A stretch of 64,000 nucleotides of DNA from Mytilus trossulus (lineage: Eukaryota > Mollusca > Bivalvia > Mytilida > Mytilidae), in the NCBI RefSeq assembly GCF_036588685.1, contig NC_086386.1, positions 78,072,682 to 78,136,681 of the forward strand, written 5' to 3'. A program made the translations under genes and the position numbers. The notes under the pieces are model-generated. The model made no database searches. It had not been told where the DNA came from and was given only the letters and a program-made list of their open reading frames with translations. Shown here piece by piece: positions 52,946 to 63,844 of the stretch; positions within the stretch are counted from its first letter, which is position 1; each line of letters opens with the position of its first letter.

Positions 52946-54604
52946 TCAGAAATTAAGGACCCTCCAACCTAGACACTCATACAACCGTTTCAGGATTTTT
53001 CAATATTGGTTGATACTTACGATTCGTGATGATCTCTCGTGATAAATCAAAGCACCTTGTATGCAATGTAAGCTATCAAAAGATACAGCAACAGCAAAAC
53101 GACATCAAGATGTCTAATTTGACCCTAAAAGTAAAAAGAAAATACACTGCATGTAAATGTAAAGGAGTAGAAGGGTGCCATATGTGGCGTATGATAGATA
53201 TGACTACGACAAACAATTTTTTGTGAGGTTCGTGCTGCTCAATTTATACATGCTATAGTTTAAATATGTAGTATTCTGTAGATTGTCTTTTAAAGTCTTT
53301 CCGACTTTGTGTTTTGATTGTCCCTTTTTGTATCATTTTTCGACTCTTTTTGTCAATGTTTATATTCAGGTTTTATTGTGTTGCTAGGTCTGGTTTGTGA
53401 CCTGTTGAAATATACATACGATTTTCCTCACATAGGATGTTATATACAGTTTGTGACTGCCCTAAAAAGGGTACAATCAGCTATTATTTAGAGTTTTTAT
53501 TGATTTTCACATGAAGTATTCTGTGCCATCTGTGCCTTATGCTGATACATGTATGTGTTAGTGGAATCGTTTACCTTAAAGGCAGGTCAAATGACCTCTT
53601 GATATCTTTTCGATTTATGTGTATTGTTTGCTTGCTGTCCCCCAAAAACTTAACCTCTTCCGTCCTGTCAAACCGATCCCCAAGTTATGTTAATTTTGAA
53701 AACATGAATAAATAGATTTTTTTCTCCTTGTGGTCACACAAAGCAGATTCTAACATGGATTTGATATTTTCAGAATTAATCAAAGTAATATGACCTAAAA
53801 AAAATTTAAGAAAGTTGACATACTCATTTGTAAATATAATTGCACTGCTGAAAGCCCCTCCAAAATTATGACAAAAGCTGAGTTAAAAAAAAATGAAATA
53901 AAAATAAAGAAATAAATAACTCGGACGATACTTATATTATAACACTATAATTACTCCTAGCAAAAAGTAGTTTGCAGATCTTTTTTAACTGAAAATACTT
54001 TCTGGATGTTGTGCACCCCTTCCCCGCCCCCCCCCCTAAAAAAATAAAATCAAAAATGATACAAAATCAAACAGTTTATAGTATTACCCAGAATAATCCA
54101 TCATGTCCAGATCTGTCAGTATTAGCGTAAGAATATTTATTGTACTGGTATCTGGACCTGTAAAGATAAACAAAAAGTTATTGAAAGGGATTTTTATTGT
54201 TTTATTTTGAAACTTTTATTTAATGGTTAAAATCATGGTCCGAGAACACAATTTTTTTCGTAGCAAATTTCTTTAAGACAATACTGATAAAATATAAATT
54301 GAAATAAAAAGAAATCTCACCTGCACTTTCTCAATAATATCTTTACAGTGTGCTGTTATACTACTTTGGGTACAAATTATATCAAAATCATAGAAAACTT
54401 AATCGGCTCTAACTTAATATATGAACAAGTTTATGTTAAAGTGGGTCTTGAAATCTTAAACCTTTGTCAGTTCGAACAAATCGCTTGTTTAATTTAAAAT
54501 TCAAGACCCATTTTTTGTTACAGTGTAATTTCATCTCTCGTTTTGCTATTTGAGGCATAAATCATAAGGAAATACATTTGGAAGAGGACAAAAAATGGCA
54601 AGTA
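52946..54604. other. Intergenic, nothing clearly recognised
   Basis: 53240-53420 weakly resembles the end of the RT-family tail (TTGATTGTCCCTTTTTGTAT). An imperfect inverted repeat (GTGGGTCTTGAAATCTTAAA with AATTCAAGACCCATTTTT) spans 54438-54515. The small frame at 53026-53226 shows no family features. Confidence 0.4.
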
Positions 54605-54614
54605 AATACACTGT

Positions 54615-54777
54615 CTACACTGACTAGGGACCAGAGGCGGATTTAGGGGGGGCCTTTTTGGAAAAAAATTGGTTGCTTATCATAGGGAATCACTGAAGCG
54701 TGAATGGAGCGGGGCCCCCTCTTATGTCAGTCAGTGGTCCCCGACTTATGAAAATTCCTGGATCCGCCACTGGGGAC
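54615..54777. repeat. MITE-like repeat with CCAGAGGCGGAT/ATCCGCCACTGG ends
   Basis: The two ends are near inverted repeats. The inside has ATAGGGAATCACTGAAGCG, GGAGCGGGGCCCCCTC and GTCAGTCAGTGG. Partial relatives are at 60425-60500 and 62515-62615. Confidence 0.75.
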
Positions 54778-55017
54778 TATATTTGTAAAATCAAGGGACG
54801 ATAACTATGTGCCCGGACCTCATGGTAAATATCCAGAAGACTTCAATATGTTATATTAGATTCCCTTTGGACCGTCTGATATACATGTATGGCTGCCGGT
54901 GCTATACGGCTTGTGCCTGTTTGGTATACATGTAACCGATAATCACCGTTATATTCCTTGAAACAAATGCAACATTTAGAACAACAATTAAAGCTAGTAT
55001 GATCATGCCCAAAATGC

Positions 55018-55041
55018 ATATATATATATATATATATATAT
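55018..55041. repeat. TA dinucleotide microsatellite
   Basis: About 11 TA units. Confidence 0.9.
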
Positions 55042-55539
55042 TGGTTAATATTATTTTTTTCTAAACTTTGATGTTATAGAAAGGGCTGGTAAACATGCTA
55101 AAGTAAGCAACAAAACATGCAAGGAAGGTAACTAATTACACGCAGTTTACATTATCAAAATTCAAACATTATCCAACATTTCATTTTTCAGCATATTATC
55201 CGTTATTCTGAACTGGCATGTTGCACTATAGTTTTGATTTCAAAACGAATTTCATATCGCTAAGAAACAATTTTATACATACCGGAAAAGTGTATTTTCG
55301 TTCAGGAGTAGAAGACACGTTAACACGAATATAAATCGCATCTTCTGTTCTGGTCGGTGTCTTCGGGATTCAGTCGTGATCCCATATAGAACTATCGCGT
55401 TGTTAACGGTGACCAAACGTCATAATATTGCACAGTGAGGTCTATTGTAATCCAACGCTCTTTCAGTGGATATATTTCGAGTACATTTGTTTTTATTGAT
55501 TTATTTTGTAATTGGGAAAAGGGGGGGTATTTAGTGAGG

Positions 55540-55830
55540 ATAGTTATCAAAGGTACCAGGGTTATAATTTAATACGTCAGACGCGCGTTTCGTCTACATA
55601 AGACTCGTTAGAACCGCTCAGATCAAAATAGATTTTAAGCCAAACAAGCCAAATTAACTTGAGTTGAAGAACATTGAGGACCCGAAATTCCAAACTTGAA
55701 AAAATGTGCCAAAAACGGCTAAGGTAATGTATTCCTGGGATAACAAAATCCTCTTTTTTTGGGGGAAAAAATATAAGTTTTGTCAACAGGAAATTTATTA
55801 AAATTACCATATTGGCGGTCATTTTCAAAA
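55540..55830 (-). repeat. Repeat encoding a shared SYVDETRV tail, copy 2
   Basis: The - strand frame 55828-55577 contains KEDFVIPGIHYLSRFWHIFS and ends FDLSGSNESYVDETRV, like the frame at 27340-27435. The flanking ACGCGCGTTTCGTCTACATA and TACCAGGGTTATAATTTAAT also match. Fragment of a repeated element of unknown type. Confidence 0.55.
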
Positions 55831-56089
55831 AATGTCGACTAAGATTTTGAAATTGAAAAAAATATTAGTTACTTATTCAAACAACCCAAAATTTTTGGAT
55901 CCGCAACTGCTCTCTTATATAATATGATTTCAAACGTATGTTAAAAATTGACATGTAGAAAGCTGATGCATGTACAATGCAGGATATACCTGGTTTCTAT
56001 GAAGTTTAACTGTTTTAAAAAAGGTATAATATTTATTCGGAATCGCATTCCTATCCGTCAGTGAACAGATAATTACAGTCGCTTTGTAA
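55831..56089. other. Upstream region of COA8
   Basis: No repeat or frame recognised. It ends at an ETS-type site. Confidence 0.4.
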
Positions 56090-56098
56090 ACTTCCGGT
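56090..56098 (+). promoter_or_regulatory. ETS/GABP (NRF-2)-type site upstream of COA8
   Basis: ACTTCCGGT lies 64 bases upstream of the start codon. GABP/NRF-2 sites of this form are characteristic of promoters of nuclear genes for cytochrome c oxidase in animals. Role inferred from position. Confidence 0.45.
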
Positions 56099-56161
56099 AA
56101 AGTAAAAAAATCAGGTTGAAAACGTGAGCAGGTTATAAAACAACTGCAAAATAGAATATAT

Positions 56162-56707
56162 ATGAATAATCTAGCGAAAAACTTCAGATCATGGCAAAGT
56201 TATTGCTACAGCAGGTATATTTCTATGTCAAACGTAAGAAAGGATAAACAAAAGTTCAAATCAAAACCACCTGCAAAGTTAGAACGAGATTGGGTAGGAC
56301 CACCAGAGAAAGATTCTAACATGAGACAAATACAATTTTACATACCAGAAAGTGAAACAGCATTACAGAAGAAGTTCCGAATGTTACGGCAAGATACTCT
56401 TGACTTTAACAATAAATTTTGGACGAAACATAATGACGATTTCTTTCGTGAAAAAGAATTATTTGTGAAAACAAAACTTGCAGAGAAAAAAGTAGAGTCT
56501 GACATTACAGATAAAGATGTACCGTCAAAGTTAACGCCAGAGGAGATGTCTATGTTTTATCGACAATTTCTAAATGAAAACTTTCGTAAGAATGTGAAGT
56601 ACAACGGAGAATGGTACAGAAGAAACTTTTCATTATTTGCTTTATCGTTGAGAGTTTTCATCGAAAGACTGAAACTTGAATTACTGAATAAAGTTAAAAA
56701 AGGATGA
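56162..56707 (+). CDS. COA8: Cytochrome c oxidase assembly factor 8 (APOPT1 family)
   Basis: 181 aa, one exon. COA8 is a mitochondrial matrix/inner-membrane-associated factor needed for complex IV assembly. The family core is clear: RDWVGPPEKDSNMRQIQFYI (from about residue 42), PESETALQKKFRMLRQDT, FNNKFWTKHNDDFFREKELF, and near the C-terminus LTPEEMSMFYRQFLNENFRK followed by YNGEWYRRNF. The N-terminus (about 1-22) is rich in Arg, Ser and aromatic residues and lacks acids, as expected for a mitochondrial targeting signal. The first ATG is preferred because it includes that signal; Met22 would remove it. Length is close to the vertebrate proteins. The vertebrate gene has introns, so an intronless copy here could be lineage-specific intron loss or an old retrocopy. 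No poly-A tract or flanking duplication was seen. Confidence 0.88.
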   Translation: MNNLAKNFRSWQSYCYSRYISMSNVRKDKQKFKSKPPAKLERDWVGPPEKDSNMRQIQFYIPESETALQKKFRMLRQDTLDFNNKFWTKHNDDFFREKELFVKTKLAEKKVESDITDKDVPSKLTPEEMSMFYRQFLNENFRKNVKYNGEWYRRNFSLFALSLRVFIERLKLELLNKVKKG

Positions 56708-57721
56708 CGTAGCTTAAGAAACTATATTACAGTGTTTTTAATATACTTGCCTGACATTTATAAAAGTCCATGAAACTAAAAGGTCATGAGCATTCTGAGA
56801 CCCATGCATACAATGTACAATGAATGAAATAAGTATGAGGCAGGTGTGACCTGTGAAAGGGGTCGAAGTCCATATGGATTTTTTGTATAATTCAAGCGTT
56901 CATGTATATATATTTTAACATGTTTAATTTCACAAGGATTCAGAATTTGTTGAAAATCAAGGGAAATACAGAATGTCAGAAATTGCCTCCATTTTGTCTG
57001 GTTATAACTTGTTAGAGAAGAATTTGCAATGTACACAAATGTACAATGTAAACAGGGAAACTCTATCATCAAGTCAAGTTTTTTTTCATATCAAAGAATA
57101 ATTAAAGTGACTGTGAAATTATGATTGTGCTCCTGACTATAGGTATTAGACCATGTGTAGACTGAAAAGAGACCAGAGAAAGAAAGAGATTTCTGTGAAA
57201 TTAAGAAGTTGAAAAAATAAAAAGTTAACAATTTTTGAATTCATTAGTACATTTTTTACATGTGAAATTGTAGATTGAAACTGAATGATTTGTGTTTTTA
57301 ATTTTAGTGAGTATTTTGTTGTAAGAATTTGTTCTTATGTTGAGCTGTTGCACCACCAGTTTGACCACTGTCAAATGAATGTTTAAATTTCTTGCATTTT
57401 TTGCTATGAATTATGATTTTTCAAAATCCTTTTTGAAATTATAAGAAAATAACTTGAGGTGATTGCTGTTTACATTTTACAAAAAAATGTACATGAAGTT
57501 TATAAATAAACATGAGTCTCAGACTGTCAGACATGTCAAAATTGTTTCAGTATATACTACATGTACATCTGTACATGTATTTATTTATAACGAATGTATA
57601 AAAAAGTAAAATCCAATGAAAATATTTATACTTTATAGTGGGATACTTTTATCATGTTGGTACAATGTATGAAGTGTATATCGTTTCGTAAAATAAGAAA
57701 GTGACGAGCTCTAGCAAAATT
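56708..57721. other. 3' region of COA8, nothing else recognised
   Basis: AATAAA occurs at about 57503 and ATTAAA near 57103, either of which could end the COA8 transcript. No further gene is seen. The - strand frame at 56776-57072 shows no family features. Confidence 0.4.
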
Positions 57722-57990
57722 ACTGAGATGTGGTATAAAAGCTGATGAGACAATTATCCACCAGAGACCGATTGCAAATGACATAGAAATTATCAACTAT
57801 ATTTCACCTTACAGCCTTCATAAATGAGCAAAACCCATACACCATATAGTCAACTTTTTCGATATACATGTACAGCAAGGAATATGATGTCAACCACTGG
57901 ATTACAGGCTCCTGACGTAGGAAAGGCACATACAGAATGCAGCGGGAGATGGAGAGTATATATATACATCCCTAAAACAAAATAGATATT
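57722..57990. repeat. Dispersed bivalve-type repeat (GATGTGG family, long form)
   Basis: Carries GATGTGGTATAAAAGCTGAT, GAGACAATTATCCACCAGAG, CCTTCATAAATGAGCAAAAC, GGCTCCTGACGTAGGAAAGG and TGCAGCGGGAG. Same order as 26940-27215. Confidence 0.7.
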
Positions 57991-57999
57991 TTAAGTAAT

Positions 58000-58200
58000 A
58001 GGTCAACTATATTTGGTTAATGAATTGATTGTAAGGCAAAGCAGGTATACATGTCAGCCTGGCAGGTTTTTGATGACCTTGACTTCTTCTAATGGTTCAT
58101 TGGTCAATTTTAATTTTTTGAGTTTTAGTCTGTTTCTCAGATACCAGTTATTCCTATGGTTGCTAGTCACTGGACAAATACCAGTAAAAAATGGTTAGTT
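58000..58200. repeat. Single monomer of the ~155-bp satellite-like family
   Basis: CAGGTATACATGTCAGCCTG, TTTTTGATGACCTTGACTTC and TTCATTGGTCAATTTTAA match monomers at 61190-62160 and, inverted, the array at 40680-42010. Confidence 0.6.
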
Positions 58201-58687
58201 TCAATTAATTGATATGCATTACTGGAAAAAGTTAAATGACAAAAAAATATACTTTTTAATTTTGTCCAAATAATATGTATTAGTGTCCTGTAAAAAAGTA
58301 TCTGGTCCAGTTAAGAAGAATGTTTTACTGGACCGAATGTCTAGTTGATTTACGAAAGCTTTAGGTAATACTGAGATACTATCAGCAAAATACTGTAAAC
58401 CAACTTATTTTTCGCGGGTACTTTATTTTGCATTTATACCCAGCTAGTCAACTTTGCAGCGATTTAATTTCGCGATTTTCTTATTTACTTAAAATTGTTT
58501 GATAGGGAAAGATCCAAGTTATTCCTTTTTGTGACAATTTAATTTCGCGTTATTTTTCTACTCGGGGAAAGTCTGCAAAAATAAATTGCTCGCAAAATTT
58601 AGTTGGTTTATAGTAGATTAATTTGGTGAATGGAAATGAATGTGAAATATGATACATATCTATGTCAGATTTATTTTTACCATGACC
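58201..58687. other. Intergenic, nothing recognised
   Basis: TTTCGCG words recur (near 58412, 58466 and 58544: ATTTCGCG, TTTTCGCGGG), a pattern common in repeat-derived sequence. No gene seen. Confidence 0.35.
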
Positions 58688-58693
58688 TTTTTA

Positions 58694-60329
58694 GCTCACC
58701 TGGCCCAAAGGGCCAAGTGAGCTTTTCTCATCACTTGGCGTCCGGCGTCATCCGTCGTCGTCGTCCTGCGTCCGGCGTTAACTTTTACAAAAATCTTCTC
58801 CTCTGAAACTACCAGGCCAAATTTAACCAAACTTGGCCACAATCATCATTGGGGTATCTAGTTTAAAAATTGTGTCCGATGACCCCGCCAACTAACCAAG
58901 ATGGCCACCATGGCTATAAATAGAACATAGGGGTAAAATGCAGTTTTTGGCTTATAACTCAAAAACCAAAGCATTTAGGGCAAATCTGACATGGGGTAAT
59001 ATTGTTAATCAGGTTAAGATCTATCTGCCCTGAAATTTTCAGATGAATCTGACATTCCGTTGTTAGGTTGCTGCCCCTGAATTGGTAATTTTAAGGAAAT
59101 TTTGTTGTTTTTGGTTATTATCTTGAATATTATTTTAGATAGAGATAAACTGTAAAATGCAATAATGTTCAGCAAAGTAAGATCTACAAATAAGTCAACA
59201 TGACCAAAATGATCAGTTGACCACTTTAGGAGTTATTGCCCTTTATAGTCAATTTTTAACCATTTTTCGTAAATCTTAGTAATCTTTTAGAAAAATCTTC
59301 TCTTCTGAAACTGCTGGGCCAAATTATTTGAAACTTGGCCACAATCATCATTGGGGTATCTAGTTAAAAAATTGTGTCCGGTGACCCCGCCAACTAACCA
59401 AGATGACCGCCATGGCTATAAATAGAACATAGGGGTAAAATGCAGTTTTTGGCTTATAACTCAAAAACCAAAGCATTTAGAGCAAATCTGACATTTGGTA
59501 AAATTGTTAATCAGGTGAAGATCTATCTGCCCTGAAATTTTTAGATGAATTGGACAACCTGTTTTTGGGTTGCGGCCCCTGAATTGGTAATTTTAAGGAA
59601 ATTTTGCTGTTTTTGGTTATTATATGGAATATTATTATAGATATAGGTAAACTGTAAACAGCAATAATGTTCAGCAAGGTCAGATTTACAAATAAGTCAA
59701 CATGACCAAAATGGTCAGTTGACCTCTTTAGGAGTTATTGCCCTTTAAAGTCAATTTTTAACCATTTTTCGTAAATTTTATATATCTTTTACTAAAATCT
59801 TCTTCTCTGAAACTGCTGTGCCAAATTGATCCAAACTTGGCCACAATCATCTTTGGGGTTTTTTGTTTAAAAAATGTGTCTGGTGACCTGGCCATCAAAC
59901 CAAGATGGCCGCCAAGGCTAAAAATAGAACATAGGGGTAAAATGCAGTTTTTGGCTTATAACTCAAAAACCAAATAATTTAGAGAAAATCTGACATGAAG
60001 TAAAATTGTTAATCAGGTCAAGATCTATCTGCCCTGAAATTTTCAGATGAATTGGACAACCTGTTTTTGGGTTGCGGCCCCTGAATTGGTAATTTTAAGG
60101 AAATTTTGCTGTTTTTGGTTATTATATTGAATATTATTATAGATATAGGTAAACTGTAAACAGCAATAATGTTCAGCAAAGTAAGATCTACAAATAAGTC
60201 AACATGAACGAAATGGTCAATTGACCCCTGTAGGAGTTATTGACCTTTGTAGTCAATTTTCAATCTGCTTCCTTTGTTTAATATTCACATAGACCAAGGT
60301 GAGCGACACAGGCTCTTTAGAGCCTCTAG
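58694..60329 (+). mobile_element. Helitron-like tandem-core repeat, element C
   Basis: Starts with a strong hairpin, AGCTCACCTGGCCC..GGGCCAAGTGAGCT, and ends GGTGAGCGACACAGGCTCTT, TAGAGCC, T, CTAG (60326-60329) followed by T. Three ~505-bp cores start near 58785, 59288 and 59790 (anchor AAAATCTTCT.CTCTGAAACT). A 3' hairpin next to CTAG with a T after it resembles Helitron/Helentron ends, but the hairpin-to-CTAG spacing is only one base and a 5' TC was not identified. No replicase frame, so non-autonomous. Opposite orientation to elements A and B. Confidence 0.75.
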
Positions 60330-60339
60330 TTTTAAAAAG

Positions 60340-62160
60340 CAATAGCGCAATTACATTTGGTGTACATGTATGGAATAGTTGTAAGGTGTATATGTCTGGC
60401 TAGCATATTGTATCTGACCTTAAGATTATATAGAGAATCACTGAAGCATATTCAGAGAGGCCCCCTCTAAGGCAGTCAGTGGACCCCCACTTTTGAATGC
60501 ACCTTTGGGGTTACATAGTATGTTTTCAAAGTTATGTCTGTTTCACAGATAATATGGGTAATAGCTATAGGTTGACATATGGAATGATTGCATCCATATG
60601 CATGGTGTACTTGTTTTCTGACAGGGTTCATCTAACCTTGACCTCATTTAAAGATTCATTGGTCTATGCTCAGATTTTGTGAAGCCTTTATTTTCTGTCG
60701 CAGAAGGCTCGACATATGGATAGTGGTGGCGTTAGCTAACTTCTAAAAAGCTTTAGATTAAAGAAGGCGAGTGACCTAGATGCTTCATACTTTGTACACA
60801 TATGCCTTAAGTTATGAGTTTCCGTCTGTCATTTGACCATTGTCCTTAATCCACATTTTCATGGTTCAGTGACTACATGATTTTTATGCTCCACCTACGA
60901 TAGTAGAGGGGCATTATGTTTCCTCTTCTGTGCGTCCGTTCGTCCGTCTGTTCGTTCGTCCGTTCGTTCGTCCGTCTGTCCCGCTTCAGGTTAAGTTTTT
61001 GGTCAAGGTAGTTTTTGATGAAGTTGAAGTCCAATCAACTTGAAACTTAATATACATGTTCCCTTTGATAAGATCATTCTAATTTTAAAGCCAAATTAGA
61101 GAATTTAATTCAATTTCACGGTCCACTAAACATAGAAAATGATAGTGGGGCATCCGTGTACTGTGGACACATTCTTGTTTTTCTTATTATATAATGAGTA
61201 AAAGGATGACTATTTTTAATGTATGCATACCTTGCAAGGTCCTCATGTCCGTCAGGCAGTTCTTATTTGACCTTGGTCTCATTTCATGGGTCATTGAAAT
61301 AGTTAATTTTTCGTGGTCAAGTCAATATATTAGATACTATATAACCAACAGGTCTGCTTTACTAGATGTATGGAATGATTTTAAGGTGTAAATGTCCAAC
61401 TGGCACGTGTCATCTGACCTTGACCTCATTTTCATAGTTCAGTGGTCAGTAAAGTATTTGTGTTTTGGTCTTTTTTTTCTTATACTGTATGCAATACATG
61501 TAGGTCAAATATATTTTGTGTATGGAAATATTTTATGATGTACATGTCAGTCTGGCTGATTTTATTTGACCTTACCCTATGTTCATGGTTCATTGCTCAG
61601 TTTTAAGTTTTTGTCTGCTTTTCTAAAACTGTAATCAATAGATCAACTATATTTTTTTATGGAAGGATTGTAAGGTGTAAATGTTTGTCTAGCAGGGTAT
61701 CAAAGATTCATCTGATCTTGACCTCATTTTCATGGTTCATTGGTTGATGATTAGTATTCTTTGCTACGTCTGTTTCTACATGTAAGAAACTAAAAGCAAA
61801 AGGGCAACTATATTTGGTGAATTTGATGACATCATGCTTTACAGGTGTAAATGTATTTCTGTATGGTTTATCTGACCTTGACCTCAATTTCTTGGATTAT
61901 GTTGAGTTTACGTAATACTTATAGTAAAGTTTTATATTTTAAAAGAACTGTCAACATAAAATCAATGGAATTAGTTTAAAATATTTAGTGAAAGACGTTA
62001 TTGTGAAGTTTACATGTCTGTCTGGCAGGATCCGACTGATCTTGACCTCATTTACGCTAATCTGGGCTAGAATACCATATCTCTTATGTGTCAATAATAG
62101 ATGGTATTTGATTGATTTGTAAGGCTTGTTTAAAGAGGTCACTTTCTTATGAAATTATGT
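60340..62160. repeat. Degenerate array of ~155-bp monomers with insertions
   Basis: The anchor TGACCTTGACCTCATTT or close variants occurs near 60640, 61269, 61415, 61569, 61715, 61872 and 62038, with GTAAATGTCT/GGCAGG words between them. Spacing is about 145-165 bp. It is interrupted by a MITE fragment (60425-60500) and a pearl-like element (60886-61176). Same family as 40680-42010 in reverse, but more diverged. Confidence 0.7.
60886..61176. mobile_element. Pearl-like element, one-core form
   Basis: Reverse-complement relative of 23296-23760: starts ATGCTCCACCTACGATAGTA, GAGGGGCAT, then a CGTC/GTCC microsatellite, a single core (TTTTTGGTCAAGGTAGTTTT) and the end GGGGCATCCGTGTACTG, CACATTCTTG. 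One core here, two in the other copy. Confidence 0.8.
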
Positions 62161-62964
62161 GTCAAGTCATGTGTTATTAGATGCCTAGTAAGTAGTTGAA
62201 ACACTACTGTAGTATATCCGAATATGTACATGTAAAACCATACATGAATTTTATTTTGCTGTATTATGTTGAATATGAATTTGTTTCCGTTTGAACTTCA
62301 TGAACTTATATCACAAATGATTCACCGGGCTGAATAAAGGTTAAATAGAACGGTCGAAATACAGTAACTGTTATAAGAGTAAGTCGTTCGAGTACAGGAC
62401 ACAAACAGTTACTGGTTTAGTGGTTATTGAATGTACATATTTATAAAGCATAGGTAGTTGCAAGGAAAGGGGGGGACGGGAAAAGTTATATCGTGGGAAA
62501 ATTTGGTTGATTATATAGGGAATAACTGAAGCATGACTGGAGCGGTCCCCCTTCTTTAGGTCAGTCAGCCCCTCCCCTTTATGAAAAGTTCTTAATCAGC
62601 CACTGTATAATGCATATAAAAATACAATTTCATATATTTGGAACTGCAGCATTTTATGTATTTCTTGTAAATATCTATTGCACAAACATTTAAAAGTACT
62701 ATATATATGTATCATTGTGGTTCAGCTTTGCTGCGTGTACACTTTTATATATATACATATTGTGACATAGCTAGTATCTTAACCGGAAACAAAACACTTA
62801 ACCAAAAAACTTATATCATGCTATATATATGAGACAGCCACTTGACCCAGAGCGTGGTACATTTGTAATGAAGACATACAATTAAACACTTACTTATAGT
62901 AGTTATTAAAACCAAATAAAACTATATTTTTACACATCTTAATTTCGTTCAACATATTTTATGG
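62161..62964. other. Upstream region of the membrane-protein gene, with a MITE fragment
   Basis: 62515-62615 is a partial copy of the CCAGAGGCGGAT repeat (GGGAATAACTGAAGCATGAC, TCAGCCACTG). TATATATATG words lie near 62700 and 62820. No promoter can be assigned confidently. Confidence 0.4.
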
Positions 62965-63256
62965 ATGGAAATTCAGGTGAAATCAAATGGTTACGAAGTA
63001 CCAGATACAAGGAAAAGTGTGCCTCATATTTATTCGGCTTTAAACGAACATTCTAGCGGAATATATACTTATATTGAACCAAAAGTAAACATCAAATCAA
63101 AACGGAAATGGAAGAAAAAGCTTCGCCTTTGTGTTATATTGTTTGTTGGAATAATAGTAGGAACTGTTTTAACGATAGCTGGATTCTTCATTTTTGGACC
63201 CTCTAGTACACCATCACTGCGTGGTAATCATTATGACAATTTTGAATCACCTTCAG
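62965..63256 (+). CDS. First coding exon of an unidentified single-pass membrane protein
   Basis: About 97 residues before a consensus 5' splice site, CTTCAG|GTAAGA (63257). Residues 1-53 are polar with several Tyr (NGYEVPDTR, HIYSALNEH, GIYTYIEP) and end in a basic cluster, KSKRKWKKK. Residues 54-77 are a hydrophobic helix (LCVILFVGIIVGTVLTIAGF). After it comes GPSSTPSLRGNHYDNFES. The basic cluster before the helix predicts a cytoplasmic N-terminus (type II). The Tyr-rich tail could be a signalling tail, but no exact ITIM fits. The next exons lie beyond the window, so I cannot name a family. The ATG at 62961 is out of frame and short-lived. Confidence 0.55.
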
Positions 63257-63844
63257 GTAAGAACAAAAACAGCTTATTGTGTCCTTTTAAACTTTCATAC
63301 AATGCCTTGATCGTCTAAAACAGGGGGTTCAAACCCACAACCCCGCACTCTGAATCAGCCACTGTTTTTTTTTAATTTTTTTTTATAGATTTTATGTTTG
63401 AAGCTCGACATATTGTATTTACACGTTCATATTGTTGAGAATTGTATGTTGCCATTTAGCATTTTGATTATTGTTGTCGTTTGTTTTTAGTCTAATTGAC
63501 TGAAACCTCACATCTCCTGCGATGAAAGTATCAGAAACGAGACATATCGATCCATAATTCTGTCTACTCTGAAGTTCAGTCTGTTGTTTTATAGTTTTCT
63601 TCGCTTCAGATAAAATTTAATGCGCCCTTTTAAATGCTGATATATGTAACTTTAGAATATGTTCTTCCCCCGTAGATTTATACATTTTGTTCAAAATTGA
63701 TAGATATGAAGTTAGAAAGTCCAATTTGAAAAATAACCGTTACGTCAATGCTTGTCTTGACCTTGATTATACAAAGTATGTCTCCATATTCAAATTTTAC
63801 AAACATCTTATATTCCATTCTTTTTACGAGCATTGCACTATCTT
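63257..63844. other. Probable intron of the membrane-protein gene
   Basis: Follows the GTAAGA donor. No matching acceptor and exon was recognised before the window ends. A stub CTGAATCAGCCACTG (63349-63363) resembles the MITE end at 62600. Confidence 0.4.
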
